Shown: piece by piece, positions 28,519 to 38,668 of the stretch | Numbering within the stretch: position 1 is the first letter of the stretch | Layout: every line of letters starts with the position of its first letter | Assembly: GCF_000196255.1 (NCBI RefSeq) | Contig: NC_006370.1 | Span: 2,056,887-2,120,886 of the forward strand | Direction: 5' to 3' | Length of the DNA stretch: 64,000 nucleotides | DNA from: Photobacterium profundum SS9 | GTDB taxonomy: Bacteria; Pseudomonadota; Gammaproteobacteria; Enterobacterales; Vibrionaceae | Made by a program: the position numbers and the translations under genes | The notes under the pieces: generated by a model | What the model saw: only the letters and a program-made list of their open reading frames with translations | Databases searched by the model: none | Told to the model about the DNA's origin: nothing

Positions 28519-30076
28519 TGCGATAGCTATACCTTCCTTTGATTGTTTTAGTGCCGCTCAGAAGAAGGTGATAAATGCTCTTGAAATACCGAACAAATTT
28601 GTTTTCATGGCGGCGGATGAATTTGATGATAAATACGTTAAGACGACTGGTGATTCATGGAAGTTTCGTTATTCAGGTGCTGATTTGCACCTTGACTTTA
28701 GTAGCTTTGAGTGTGGCTACCAGAAGAAATTATGCAAATACCTAATACGTAGATACGTTATCGACCATATTCCTTTTACCACCAAGACATTATTGTATGG
28801 GTTTAAGCAGATATTCATTTGGCTCAAAGAACAAGGGGCTTTTTTCTCAGCAAAAACATTTATACCACTACTCCAGAGTGGTGAATACTCAACTTTCAAA
28901 ACAAGGAACGAAACATTCTTTTATTTATTGTTCATGTTAAGGGAGCTAGGTTCCATTGACTTCCCTGCTATTGGCGAAGATATTGAAGATGACTTGGTAG
29001 TATTGCCTCGACCTGATAATAACAATTGGGGTATCTATCAAAATGCGGGTGAAGCAATCCATGAGCGGCGAATCTCACAAGTTGTCAAAGGGCTTTGGCG
29101 GATGAATAATAACATCCAGAAAGGTTCCGAATTTTCCAAAATGGAACTACGAAATAACTCGTACTTGGGAATTGCCTATGTTGCAGGGCCACGAGCAACG
29201 CAGTTCGATAAATTGAAGGTGTCTGACTTTAATGTAGACACAATAAGAAAGGCTGGAAAAGCTACCCGATATTCATTGAAAATCCCTTATGCAAAAAAAG
29301 GTCGTGTTGTTGATGTTACTGAGAGAATGGATATCGCCCTGCCAGAAGAAGTCGGCGTGATACTTGAGACTTATATTTCAGCACATAAACTTGATGATAC
29401 TGACAAGCTATTTCCTAGTTTTGCTCAATCGAGTGATTCAATAAATAAATGCATAAGTAAGTGTTTGGAAGTTTATTGTCAGGGTGATATTAAAATTTCA
29501 TTGAGCCAATTTAGGCATAATGCTGCCCACTCACTAGCAATGCGTGGTGCTTCAGCCGAAGATATCGCCTATATACTTGGTCACACCTCTCTTGTTGTTG
29601 CTAGGCATTATATTATGGCAACTCCTGAATTGGCATTAGTTCGCTTAAGAGCGCTTGGAATGAATCAAGCGTGGAAAAGTATCATTCAACTAATGACGAC
29701 TGGTGAGTTGGTATTTTCTGATAAGTGGTCAGGACGAAAAGTCGCTGGTGTTATAGGTGGGCAACTTCACTATCACGTAGGCGGTTGTGACAGGGATTGT
29801 GCTGAATGCCCTTTTGCCGAAGTTCGTAGTTGTTATTCATGTATATTCTTCAGACCTTTTACTGATGGTGATCATCTTGCAGTTCTGTATAGCATTCAAA
29901 AAGAAATAGTACAGACTGTAACTTTATCTGATGATATTGGAGACATGGGTAATCCAGTTATCCCCCTACTCACAGTAATGAGGGATGATGTTATGGCAGT
30001 GATGAAGCAAATTGAAAAGCGATATGGTAAAGGGTTCGGCAATTATAGTGATATCGAATTTGTTGAGGTGCAATAA
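28508..30076 (+). CDS. Tyrosine recombinase 2 (GmtY / TnpB-like)
   Basis: 522 residues. Catalytic pattern: Arg in AGPRATQF (about 227), second Arg in SQFRH (about 334), LGHTS (about 357) and the Tyr of RHYIM (about 367). The usual His two residues before the second Arg is Ser here, an unusual change. A C-terminal cysteine cluster (CDRDCAECPFAEVRSCYSC, 427-447) probably binds zinc. It overlaps the first recombinase gene and its stop overlaps the next start (TAATG), so the module is coupled. Its position and size resemble the middle gene of Tn554-like trios or GmtY of GMT elements. I name neither with certainty. Confidence 0.8.
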   Translation: MRSNAIAIPSFDCFSAAQKKVINALEIPNKFVFMAADEFDDKYVKTTGDSWKFRYSGADLHLDFSSFECGYQKKLCKYLIRRYVIDHIPFTTKTLLYGFKQIFIWLKEQGAFFSAKTFIPLLQSGEYSTFKTRNETFFYLLFMLRELGSIDFPAIGEDIEDDLVVLPRPDNNNWGIYQNAGEAIHERRISQVVKGLWRMNNNIQKGSEFSKMELRNNSYLGIAYVAGPRATQFDKLKVSDFNVDTIRKAGKATRYSLKIPYAKKGRVVDVTERMDIALPEEVGVILETYISAHKLDDTDKLFPSFAQSSDSINKCISKCLEVYCQGDIKISLSQFRHNAAHSLAMRGASAEDIAYILGHTSLVVARHYIMATPELALVRLRALGMNQAWKSIIQLMTTGELVFSDKWSGRKVAGVIGGQLHYHVGGCDRDCAECPFAEVRSCYSCIFFRPFTDGDHLAVLYSIQKEIVQTVTLSDDIGDMGNPVIPLLTVMRDDVMAVMKQIEKRYGKGFGNYSDIEFVEVQ

Positions 30077-30194
30077 TGAAAGAGAACTTAGAGATACTTG
30101 GACAATTTATTGCCGAGCAAAAGATTCGTTGGGACTTAATGAATCAAGCGTATAATTCAGATATTTCTTGGAATAAGACTAAGCAGCCTCTAGG

Positions 30195-31594
30195 CATAGG
30201 TATCTACACAAAATGGTTACAAATTAACCAATCGGCCAAGAGAAGGGAACTGATCTAAGGATCAACGATCAAGAGAGTTAACTTTCATTTCATTAGTATT
30301 GACGATGACTCTTTTTGAACAACATCAATTACCCTGCATCCTTGAATCAAGATTATCTAAGCGTTATCAGACCCTTATAATGGAACACATGACAGTTAAT
30401 TCTAGCAATGCACCAGGTGTAAAATCTCTTCGCCACCACACACAATCATGGGCATCGACACAAGCAACATGGCGTTTTTATCATAATGAGGATGTGACTT
30501 TTCCTATGCTAAGTGGCCCGATGCTGGGACTTGCTCGTTCTGGTGTGAAAGAAAGTCAAAGTCGATATGTATTAATGGCTCATGATTGGTGCCATATCAA
30601 TTTCGCTAAACATCATAGTAAGTTAGATAAAACTAAGATGTCACACGCTCTCGATGTTGGCTACGAACTGCAAGCGTCTTTATTGGTAGACGCAAATACC
30701 GGCGCACCCATTGCTCCAGCAGGCCTTAACTTACTGACAAGCAACGGTATTTATCAATGCCGAAGCCAAGAGTTACAACCCAAGCAAAGTCACCTAGATT
30801 CACTCTTTGACAGCATTCATTGGCAAGAACAATTACATTTAGACAAGCCCCTGGTGCATGTTGTTGATAGAGAAGCAGATTCAGCGAAAGACTTAAGACG
30901 TTTAGGCTCAGTTCACTGGCTAACTCGAACTAAAAAAGGCTCAACGTTCCGTCACGAAGGTCAGTTTAAAACGGCTGAAATCATCAGTCGAACAATCTCC
31001 CCAGACTTGAAAGGTGTTATTTCTCTTCGAGGTAAAGAGGGCTATTTGTTTGTTGGTGAAACGACTGTTGAGTTACACCGGAAATCAGAAAAGCTAGCGT
31101 CAGCGGCGCCCACCTGTCGCTTTGTTATGAGCCTGGTCACGGATGATGAAGGTAAAGAGCTAGCAAGATGGTATCTGCTGTCTAACGTGTTGGATGTTGA
31201 TGCAACAGAGATTGCAACGTGGTATTGCCATCGCTGGAATATTGAATCTTGGTTTAAGTTATTGAAGTCAGATGGTCATCAGTTAGAAAAATGGCAGCAA
31301 ACTACTGCGGAGTCAATATTAAAGCGTCTGATCACAGCCAGTGTTGCAACGACGTTGATATTTAAGCTTTATTCGGACAGCTCGGATGAAGCTAATGAAT
31401 TTAAAGGTTTTTTGGTTAAGCTGAGTGGTCGTTTAACTAAGCGAACAAAGCCTGTCACTCAGCCATCACTGCTTGCGGGACTATGGGTTTTCCTACAAAT
31501 GTGTGAAGTACTAGATACCTACACCATGGATGAGATAAACGCGATGAGGCAAATAGCCAGTTCGTTTTTTGCTCAATCTGTGTAGATACCTATG
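30195..31594 (+). mobile_element. IS4-family insertion sequence, copy 2 (1400 bp)
   Basis: It has the same 16-bp ends as copy 1 and is flanked by the perfect 8-bp target duplication CCTCTAGG at 30187-30194 and 31595-31602. It interrupts the third recombinase gene. It is nearly identical to the copy at 1665-3064, so at least one of the insertions is recent. Confidence 0.95.
30299..31585 (+). CDS. IS4-family transposase (copy 2)
   Basis: 428 residues, identical to copy 1 except for His instead of Asp near residue 178 (QLHLDKP here, QLDLDKP there). All three catalytic acidic residues are present. Intact. Confidence 0.93.
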   Translation: MTMTLFEQHQLPCILESRLSKRYQTLIMEHMTVNSSNAPGVKSLRHHTQSWASTQATWRFYHNEDVTFPMLSGPMLGLARSGVKESQSRYVLMAHDWCHINFAKHHSKLDKTKMSHALDVGYELQASLLVDANTGAPIAPAGLNLLTSNGIYQCRSQELQPKQSHLDSLFDSIHWQEQLHLDKPLVHVVDREADSAKDLRRLGSVHWLTRTKKGSTFRHEGQFKTAEIISRTISPDLKGVISLRGKEGYLFVGETTVELHRKSEKLASAAPTCRFVMSLVTDDEGKELARWYLLSNVLDVDATEIATWYCHRWNIESWFKLLKSDGHQLEKWQQTTAESILKRLITASVATTLIFKLYSDSSDEANEFKGFLVKLSGRLTKRTKPVTQPSLLAGLWVFLQMCEVLDTYTMDEINAMRQIASSFFAQSV

Positions 31595-34005
31595 CCTCTA
31601 GGAGCAAAAGGTGTCGCTTGGTTAAGTGGTACTGGAAATGCTGCGAATGCTCAATTCAACGTTGTTGGCAAGATAAACAATATCGATCAGATAATGGAAA
31701 TATCTGATGAGACATATCAGGATTTCATGAAGGCGTATTTCGTATCATCTTTTAGCCCTAACAAAGATGCGGAGACACCATCAGGTTCAACGTTGAGGGC
31801 GTCCAACTATTTATTGCGCCAGTTGTATTACTCATTGAAATTTAAAACAGGACAAACAAATCCAATTTATCTTTCTAGTGAGGTGTTCGACCATGCAATG
31901 GGTATGATTGCTGAAGCGAAAGCCAAAGACACAACTAACCTTAAGAACTCTGCTATTGGGTTGCAGGCAATATCAAGGTTTTTAGATGAAAAGAAATTCG
32001 TATTAACTGAAATTAACTTCGTTTCAAAATATGGGTCGCATAACACAGCTAACACCAAGAAACGACAGAAAGCGATAGACGTCAAACTGGCCGAAGAAGG
32101 CAAATTAAATATCAACGATGCTGACGATGACAAAGGTAAGTTAATATCAATAAAGGCTTTCCTCAACGTCATTGCATTGATAAATATTGTAAAGGATGAT
32201 GGTGAGATTATTCTGTTAAACCTATTGCTCTTGTTAATCATTACTGGCTTTAGGTTTGAAGAAACATCCTCATTAAAAAAAGACTGCACCGAACGCGTCC
32301 CTATTAAGGGCGATGCATTGAAATTGGCGAAGAAGTTTAAGCTGTGTGAATACAACTTAAAAATTAATTACCTTGGGATGAAAGGTTCTAAACAAACTGT
32401 CCATTGGGTTGAGCCTAATGCAATCCCTTTAGTGGAAGCAATTGTTGCTGCCGTAGAGGAATTGACTAAGCCTTATAGAAGAGTTCTTATTCGGGAGAGA
32501 AAGTCTGGATTTGCTGATTTATTGCCTCCTGAAATTAACAAAATTGATAACGAAACTGTTGAGCTTGATGATATCTGTAGGCATTTGCTTACATCATCAG
32601 CAGGTGGTTTATATTGGTCTGATATACGTGATAAAGGTAAGAAAGCGCTGACTAATATTGGTATTCTCCCGGTCGAGAAAGTAAAGTATGTCGGTGAAAA
32701 AGCCTCAAGTAAAGAGCTTACATATTATTCCAAAGATGATTTGAATAAGGGCTTTATTGAATTAGCCACGAAGAAAAAATACTTGAAGAAAGATAGTCAA
32801 TTCAATAAAGTGGTGACACATCAAAGAAAGAGATATCCTATTGATTACGAAGAGCTTTTATTTATAATCCCCTATGGTGGTTCAAACCTTAGTCGTGGTC
32901 GTATATATAAGAATCTCATTATTTATATCACTCCTCCAATAATGCAACGTTTTCTCGGCTCTGCTGAAGGAATGTCTATCTTCAAGAAATACGAGTTATT
33001 TGACGAGGATGGCAACCCTACAGAACTATTAACTCACATGCCGCGCCACAATATTAACACCTTTCTTGCAATAGCAGGTATTACTGACCATTTGCAAGCG
33101 ATGCTTATGGGCCGACGTGACATAAGGCAAAATGAGGCTTATAAACATCTTAGTCTTGCTCAGGAATTAGAATCACCGTTGCCTGATCTTCTAGATGATT
33201 TTGATGGAGGACATCAGTTTGATTTTTTCTCAGATACCAACAACCCTGTTATTCAAGAAAGTGAGTTAAATGATTTAGTCGATGATCTAGACGAACTCTT
33301 TAGTGACTCACCATTAGATGAAATGGAGATGACCAACCCTGTTAAATATACAAAAGTGACAGGACAAATGGTATTTGACCAAGACATCTCATTAGAGAGC
33401 AATTTTAAAAAGTCGCTTCACACTTACGGCGATAAAGATGAACAGGCAAAATATCTTGCAGATATGGTATCCGAAGATTTTTTACCAGAATTAAACGATG
33501 CCTACAATGAATTATTGAATGAAGGTAAGAAAGAAGAAGCTGAAGAATTATTAAGACGACATGCTGAACTTAATCCACTAGTCCTTGGCACCTGTACGCG
33601 TAATTTGGCTCAATGGGGATGTCCATTTGGTGCAAAATGTGTGAATGGTGAAGAATGTGGATATCATGCAATGACAGGTCGAAGTGGCGAATTAGAAACC
33701 ATCGTTAAACATTCTATTGACGCCAAGAACAACCTTCAGAAGTTAGAACAGATTGCTGAAAAAGATGATGCCTTTAACTACTCACTGAATAAAGCACGTA
33801 ATTCAGTTTCGATTCTAGATAAGATGAAGAAAAAATCTCAGGAGGCGTTAGCTAAAGGCATTATTGTCACGCTTATTGACAAACCTACTCCAGAACAACT
33901 TGGTGCCTTTAAAAAGCCTACAACACTTGCTGATTATTTCGCTATTGAACATCAGCGCAACAAGAAAGGCTATTCTTTAGATGATACTGTAGTTGAAGAG
34001 GATAA

Positions 34006-34467
34006 ATGATGGGTGATTTAAGAGGATCTGCACTCGATGAAGCAGTCGCTGTTGAGTTAGAGCTAATCAAGGCTGAAGGTAATGTTGAAGAAATAACACC
34101 GATATTGGTACATAAGCGTCTTGTAGCTAAAGGACTTATTACAGGTCAGGTTAGCACCCTTACTCCTAGAAAAGGAATGATTGAGAAGGTAAATGCCGAA
34201 TACCTGAGTGGGCTTGGTTTCACTAAGCGCGATATGGATCTTTTTAAATCCAGAAATAACAAGCTAGCATTTAGAGCAAACATCGAAAGACTTAGAGAAG
34301 AAAAACAAGAACTAGCTAACCAGCTAGCAACTAACACATACACAATGATCGCAATAATAAGGCTGCTCAAAACCAACACTAATATCCCTATTGAAGCTAT
34401 CTTGAGTTCTTATTTGGTTAAGGAACTTAGGACGGTAGAAAACATGAAGGATGATGATGTCGAATAA
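34006..34467 (+). CDS. Small mobility-module protein (GmtX / TnpC-like)
   Basis: 153 residues. It starts by overlapping the third recombinase stop (ATGATG) and overlaps the next gene by 17 bases. The first 70 residues look like a folded DNA-binding segment (TPILVHKRLVAKGLITGQVSTL), followed by a basic helix-rich coiled-coil part (LREEKQELANQLATN). Tn554 tnpC and the third GMT protein are small helical proteins in the same place. Role inferred: recombination accessory or regulator. Confidence 0.55.
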   Translation: MMGDLRGSALDEAVAVELELIKAEGNVEEITPILVHKRLVAKGLITGQVSTLTPRKGMIEKVNAEYLSGLGFTKRDMDLFKSRNNKLAFRANIERLREEKQELANQLATNTYTMIAIIRLLKTNTNIPIEAILSSYLVKELRTVENMKDDDVE

Positions 34468-34912
34468 TAAAAGTCAGAATGGCACAAGTAGGTCTGATGA
34501 AATATTCGCAGACTTTCAGGAATGGAAAAAGCATGTGTCTGATGATGAAATTCGGGAAATTATTAACGACGATGATTGTCTTAACCGAACGGAAATTTCC
34601 AAAGCCTTGGATTGCTCTCGTTCTGCTGTTTATTCAAATAGAATGCAAAACGCAATTACAGAATTCGAAGATGAGAAGCGAAAAGAAGGCATCCTTCCTA
34701 AAAAGTCTGAGCAAGACGTTAGCAAAGACTCAAACAAAAAAGGCTCTAATTCCAATAAAGGTGAAGCGCTACCTGAATTTAATGGCTCCAACGATGAACT
34801 CCTCTATCTAAGGAAGAGGAACTCTGACCTTGAAGAAGAGAATATGATACTGAAAGCTGAGTTAAAACGATTTGGCGAACTAGGTGCGCTTATTTCTGAT
34901 GAGCTTGACTAA
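34451..34912 (+). CDS. Small HTH and coiled-coil protein of the mobility module
   Basis: 153 residues from 34451; an internal ATG at 34457 is possible. There is an HTH-like block (LNRTEISKALDCSRSAVYSNRMQ without the usual glycine turn), then a low-complexity basic and Ser-rich linker, then a coiled coil (YLRKRNSDLEEENMILKAEL). The stop overlaps the helicase start (TAATG). It may bind DNA at the element ends. No family recognised. Confidence 0.5.
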   Translation: MMMSNNKSQNGTSRSDEIFADFQEWKKHVSDDEIREIINDDDCLNRTEISKALDCSRSAVYSNRMQNAITEFEDEKRKEGILPKKSEQDVSKDSNKKGSNSNKGEALPEFNGSNDELLYLRKRNSDLEEENMILKAELKRFGELGALISDELD

Positions 34913-37083
34913 TGCAAGATAAGTTAACAGCATACATCCGAGTTCGTACCATTTGGAAAGAAGGTGACCGTTTTTTCCTGAATGGAAAAATAGTCAGACG
35001 TGATAGTTTGCAGGTTGCTACTGCTCTATCTTATGTTGCCGTTAACGTGCATATGGATAGTCTACATGCTAAACCTAAGAAAGGAGATTACTGGAAGGTT
35101 ACTGGAACATATGAATATCGCACCGAAACATATTCGAACAACTATGAGAGAACAAGGGTTTACTTCGAGAACCCATCTAGCCTTGAACTAACAATGCCAA
35201 ACGATATTGATGAAATGATAACTTTTATTTCTGATAGCAAAGAGTTTTATCGAATTGGCAGGAAGACTATGATGGATGCACAGGATGTATTGCGAGAAGA
35301 GTTATTCCCCTCAATTATCAATAAAGACCTAGAGAAATTAAGGACAGCGTTTACCGATAAGCAAGTAGAAACCTTGATCAATGGCTTTGAGCGTTTTGAA
35401 AACCTACGCCATTCGATTTGGCTCTCACAGCATCACATTCCTCCAAATATCCAACAGAAACTCTTCAAATTAAACAAGTCATTTGATCCGCGAGATATAA
35501 AGAACAATCCTTATGAGTTGGTAACGCTAGGATTATCCTTCGAGCAGGCAGACAAGATAGCAAAAGAGTCATTTGGCTTTACTGAAGACCATCCATATCG
35601 ACTTATAGGTGCGACTAATGATGCACTGAAATCTATATCAAAATGGGGAAACACATGGGCAACGGCTGACCAAGTATTACCGCTAGTTCGGAAACGGCTT
35701 AAACTTGACGTTAATGAGTTTGACCTTACTGAAAGCGCAATGTCATTAGCCGTTCGCAAATTTGGCTTCACTGAAATAAACGGCAGATTCCACCACGGAA
35801 CCTATTTGTTTATGGAAATGGTGATAACTCATCGTTTCAAAAGTATGCTTTCCAAAAAAGCAGAATGGACTGACTTGCACCCTGAAGTTATTAATAAGGC
35901 GATGGAGAACAACCCATTTTCACTCACTGAAAAGCAAGCTGAAGCTGTATTTAAAGCTCTTGAATACAACCTCGCTACAATAATTGGTGGCGCTGGTACA
36001 GGTAAGACAACGGTATTGCGTACTGTCTTAAGAGCCTTTCATGAATTAGGCTATAACATCCATGCAGTTGCGTTGGCTGGTAAAGCTGCGATGACGTTAA
36101 AAAAGTCAGTTGGTTTTCAAACATCAACCATTGCACGATTTCTCGGCCAGAAGCCTCTGGTAGAAGGAAAGCATGTCGTTATTATCGATGAGGCATCAAT
36201 GGTTGATTTACCAACCATGTTTCAGATAGTGCTTCACTGTAGCCCAGACGTTCGTTTTATATTGGTAGGTGATGATAACCAGCTTGCATCTATTAGAGCT
36301 GGATTGGTTCTAACTGATATGGTTCGTTCTGGAGTGATACCCGTGACTGAGTTAGATATAGTGCAACGGCAGGAAGGAACTACGGGTATTCCAGTTTATT
36401 CTGCGCTCATTAAAGATGGGATCGTCCCAAGCGAATTGACGACAGGTAATATCCACTTTCATGAATGTCAGCCAACAAGAATTATCGATGCCTGTGCGAA
36501 TCTTTACGCTGAAGACCCGCTAAACAGCCAGATAATAGTCGCAACAAACGACATGAAGGATGCCATCAATAAGTATTGCCAAAATACATTTAATGGGTCG
36601 GCGGAACCATTAATAGTTGACATGGGTTACAGGAAATTCGGTACTAAGTTCAGAAAAGGTGACCCAGTAATATTTACTAAGAACAACTATGAGGTCGATA
36701 TCCAAAATGGGACGCTAGGAAAGCTCATTAGTGTAACGCCCGATGAGAAGAAGGGTTCATTTGGTGAGGTTGTGCTTAATGGCGGAAGGACAGTTTTATT
36801 AACCCAAGAATTATTGGCGAAATTGGATTTGGCATATGGTATAACGCTCCATAAAGGGCAAGGTTCACAATTCAAGCGGGTAATAGTTGCTGTCGAGAAT
36901 AGTGGTCTAGTTGACCGTTCATGGGTATATACAGGCATCACAAGGGCAGAAGTAGAATTACATTTGTTTGGGGAAGAGTATAAGTTAATTAGCGCCATTA
37001 CAGGTCTAAGCGCAAAATATAAACGGCAGACATATCTGGCGGATTTACTAAAAGAGCACATCGAGCGCGCTTGGGTCGGTTGA
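34912..37083 (+). CDS. RecD-like SF1B helicase of the mobility module
   Basis: 723 residues. Walker A GGAGTGKTT (about 362), Walker B IDEASMVD (about 425), GDDNQLASI (motif III) and the C-terminal HKGQGSQF and GITRA (motifs V-VI) form a RecD2-type helicase. The N-terminal region (about 1-330) has RecD2-like HhH-like segments. It ends the coupled run of mobility genes, so it may process element DNA during excision or transfer. Intact. Confidence 0.8.
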   Translation: MQDKLTAYIRVRTIWKEGDRFFLNGKIVRRDSLQVATALSYVAVNVHMDSLHAKPKKGDYWKVTGTYEYRTETYSNNYERTRVYFENPSSLELTMPNDIDEMITFISDSKEFYRIGRKTMMDAQDVLREELFPSIINKDLEKLRTAFTDKQVETLINGFERFENLRHSIWLSQHHIPPNIQQKLFKLNKSFDPRDIKNNPYELVTLGLSFEQADKIAKESFGFTEDHPYRLIGATNDALKSISKWGNTWATADQVLPLVRKRLKLDVNEFDLTESAMSLAVRKFGFTEINGRFHHGTYLFMEMVITHRFKSMLSKKAEWTDLHPEVINKAMENNPFSLTEKQAEAVFKALEYNLATIIGGAGTGKTTVLRTVLRAFHELGYNIHAVALAGKAAMTLKKSVGFQTSTIARFLGQKPLVEGKHVVIIDEASMVDLPTMFQIVLHCSPDVRFILVGDDNQLASIRAGLVLTDMVRSGVIPVTELDIVQRQEGTTGIPVYSALIKDGIVPSELTTGNIHFHECQPTRIIDACANLYAEDPLNSQIIVATNDMKDAINKYCQNTFNGSAEPLIVDMGYRKFGTKFRKGDPVIFTKNNYEVDIQNGTLGKLISVTPDEKKGSFGEVVLNGGRTVLLTQELLAKLDLAYGITLHKGQGSQFKRVIVAVENSGLVDRSWVYTGITRAEVELHLFGEEYKLISAITGLSAKYKRQTYLADLLKEHIERAWVG

Positions 37084-37226
37084 ATTAAGCGGAGTGCACA
37101 GTATCAGCGGTACAGAATGCTTCTCGCAATTGAATCAGAAATAGAACTACAGCTGAGCCATTAAAGTATGTAAGAGCGACAGTAAAAATAAATTGACAAG
37201 AAATAATTTTATGAAGTTTCAATAAA

Positions 37227-37248
37227 AAAGGTCGCTATAGCGACCTTT
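37227..37248 (-). terminator. Terminator after rnlB
   Basis: AAAGGTCGCT-AT-AGCGACCTTT is a perfect 10-bp hairpin. On the minus strand it is followed by a T run (TTTTTT), just after the rnlB stop at 37251. Confidence 0.8.
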
Positions 37249-37250
37249 CG

Positions 37251-37583
37251 TTAGGAGTTTAAGAAGCTGCTGATTTGCTCTTCGTGCAAGACGGATGAAT
37301 ACAAATAATCAGGATTTTTTCTGTAAAAATCTGATTGTGCACACTCTAACTCGTCAGAAGTCAGTGGCTTTTTTGAACTTCTATTGAATGATGAGTCGAA
37401 GAACATTGAAACAAAGCGATTGCGACTCATTCCATTTACGCAAAGCAGGTCAAACACCACTTCGCCATGAAAGTCGAACGATTGTATCTGCTTAGCAAGC
37501 TCAGGCAAGTTACGTAGTGGGCTTTCATAGCACACGCTACTGACAACTAATTTATTGCCTAATGATCTTAAGTGATAGTTCAT
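37251..37583 (-). CDS. rnlB: RnlB-like antitoxin
   Basis: 110 residues, placed directly after rnlA with a 4-base overlap (ATGA) as in E. coli. RnlB of E. coli is about 123 residues, so the size fits. It is recognised mainly by its neighbour and gene order; the sequence itself is weakly conserved (NPDYLYSSVLHEEQ at the end). It would bind RnlA and block its RNase until phage infection frees the toxin. Confidence 0.8.
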   Translation of the reverse strand: MNYHLRSLGNKLVVSSVCYESPLRNLPELAKQIQSFDFHGEVVFDLLCVNGMSRNRFVSMFFDSSFNRSSKKPLTSDELECAQSDFYRKNPDYLYSSVLHEEQISSFLNS

Positions 37584-38668
37584 AACTTTTTGCAGGACGA
37601 GTACATAGCATCGATTAGTTCAGCTATTTTTTCGCTCATCTGCATTACTTCTCCAATTGTATCTGTTGTCCTAGATTCGTATCCACTTTCATCCATGTGG
37701 AACAATGAGTGTCTATGAGCTTTAAAATAAGCATAGCACTGTTCTAAACAACGGATCTCGGATTCAGACTGAAAATTTGAATTGTATTCAGTTTTTAGTT
37801 CTGTTTGTCGGCCATGTGTAAAATACTCACCAATATCTATACCTTCACTACTAGTGTAAAGGTCGTTCTTAGCCATTGCTTCTTTAATCACCCCTTCAAG
37901 TACTCTTAAATCAGGGTAAATAAGCATTGAGTATTCGGACAAACTAGGGCTGGCGAGTTTGACACAGTAACTTGACGAAAGCAAGCTTCTGTATGTATCG
38001 TCTAGTCGTTCAAACGCGTTAGGTAAAGCTTTCTTTATATAGATTGATGCGACTTCCTCATGCAATACCACTTTGTCTTCAGCAGACTTTTTCTCAACAA
38101 CTGCTAATAAAGATTGTTGATCGAGTAACGCTGAAAGGTGGTAACACAGTGTACGATAGCAGAAAAGAGCACGTCCCTGTATTTGCAATTTATAAGTTGT
38201 AGTGTGGTATAGCAGCACAATGTTATCTTTAAACTTATCGCACGTAATCGTGTATTTCTGACATATTGGTGTTGGGTTAGCGGTTGTGATGCTAAAAGCT
38301 TTTTCACCTTCGACTAATTCATCACCCATTAAAGCCAAAACAAATTCTATTTCATCTGAAGACATTCCTTTCAAAACTAGATTTGCTTTGTTTGCATCAG
38401 CAGACTCGCATTTCTGCTCTAAGAAATCGTGAAACACTTTGCCCAAAGCGTGGTTTTTACCCGTTTTATATGTGATTGTAACTAAACCACCTTGCTTGAT
38501 ATATACAATAACTGTAGCAACATCTTGTCCTGTTTTGATAAATTTAAATGTTTGTTTGGACTGTGTTATATCCCTAGCTTCCATGCTTATTGCATTGTGA
38601 ACGGTTAGAAACTCATCGACATATGTGCTCAATTTTTCCGTTTGCATTGCTAGCCCGTTGTTAGCCAT
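37580..38668 (-). CDS. rnlA: RnlA toxin (RNase LS-type, HEPN)
   Basis: 362 residues. Strong resemblance to E. coli RnlA by memory: YKLQIQGRALFCYR (TGKLQIQGRPLSCYR in E. coli), CVKLASPSLSEYSML (CVKLAAPDLPDYCML), YPDLRVLEGV, and the HEPN active motif R-x4-H in HRHSLFHMD (about 322). RnlA degrades mRNA after phage T4-like infection unless held by RnlB. The gene starts at 38668 with a promoter region of about 450 bases upstream. Both genes look intact. Confidence 0.92.
   Translation of the reverse strand: MANNGLAMQTEKLSTYVDEFLTVHNAISMEARDITQSKQTFKFIKTGQDVATVIVYIKQGGLVTITYKTGKNHALGKVFHDFLEQKCESADANKANLVLKGMSSDEIEFVLALMGDELVEGEKAFSITTANPTPICQKYTITCDKFKDNIVLLYHTTTYKLQIQGRALFCYRTLCYHLSALLDQQSLLAVVEKKSAEDKVVLHEEVASIYIKKALPNAFERLDDTYRSLLSSSYCVKLASPSLSEYSMLIYPDLRVLEGVIKEAMAKNDLYTSSEGIDIGEYFTHGRQTELKTEYNSNFQSESEIRCLEQCYAYFKAHRHSLFHMDESGYESRTTDTIGEVMQMSEKIAELIDAMYSSCKKL

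Larger units (their letters stand above)
30076..34009 (+). pseudogene. Tyrosine recombinase 3 (GmtZ-like integrase) interrupted by IS4
   Basis: The two parts 30076-30194 and 31603-34009 join across the IS4 element into 841 residues in one frame (KQPLG then AKGVAWL). The large part reads GFRFEET (Arg, about 225 codons after the IS), MPRHNIN (second Arg) and a late AYKHLS with candidate Tyr, plus a C-terminal cysteine cluster (CTRNLAQWGCPFGAKC then CGYHAM) like that of the second recombinase. It is acidic near DDLVDDLDELF. It is the largest of the trio. The IS leaves only the first 40 residues in the leader part, so activity is probably lost unless an internal start is used. Confidence 0.8.

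Noticed and set aside
1665..31594. A composite transposon made by the two IS4 copies
   Set aside because: Each copy has its own perfect 8-bp duplication, showing two separate insertions. A composite move would give a duplication only at the outer ends.
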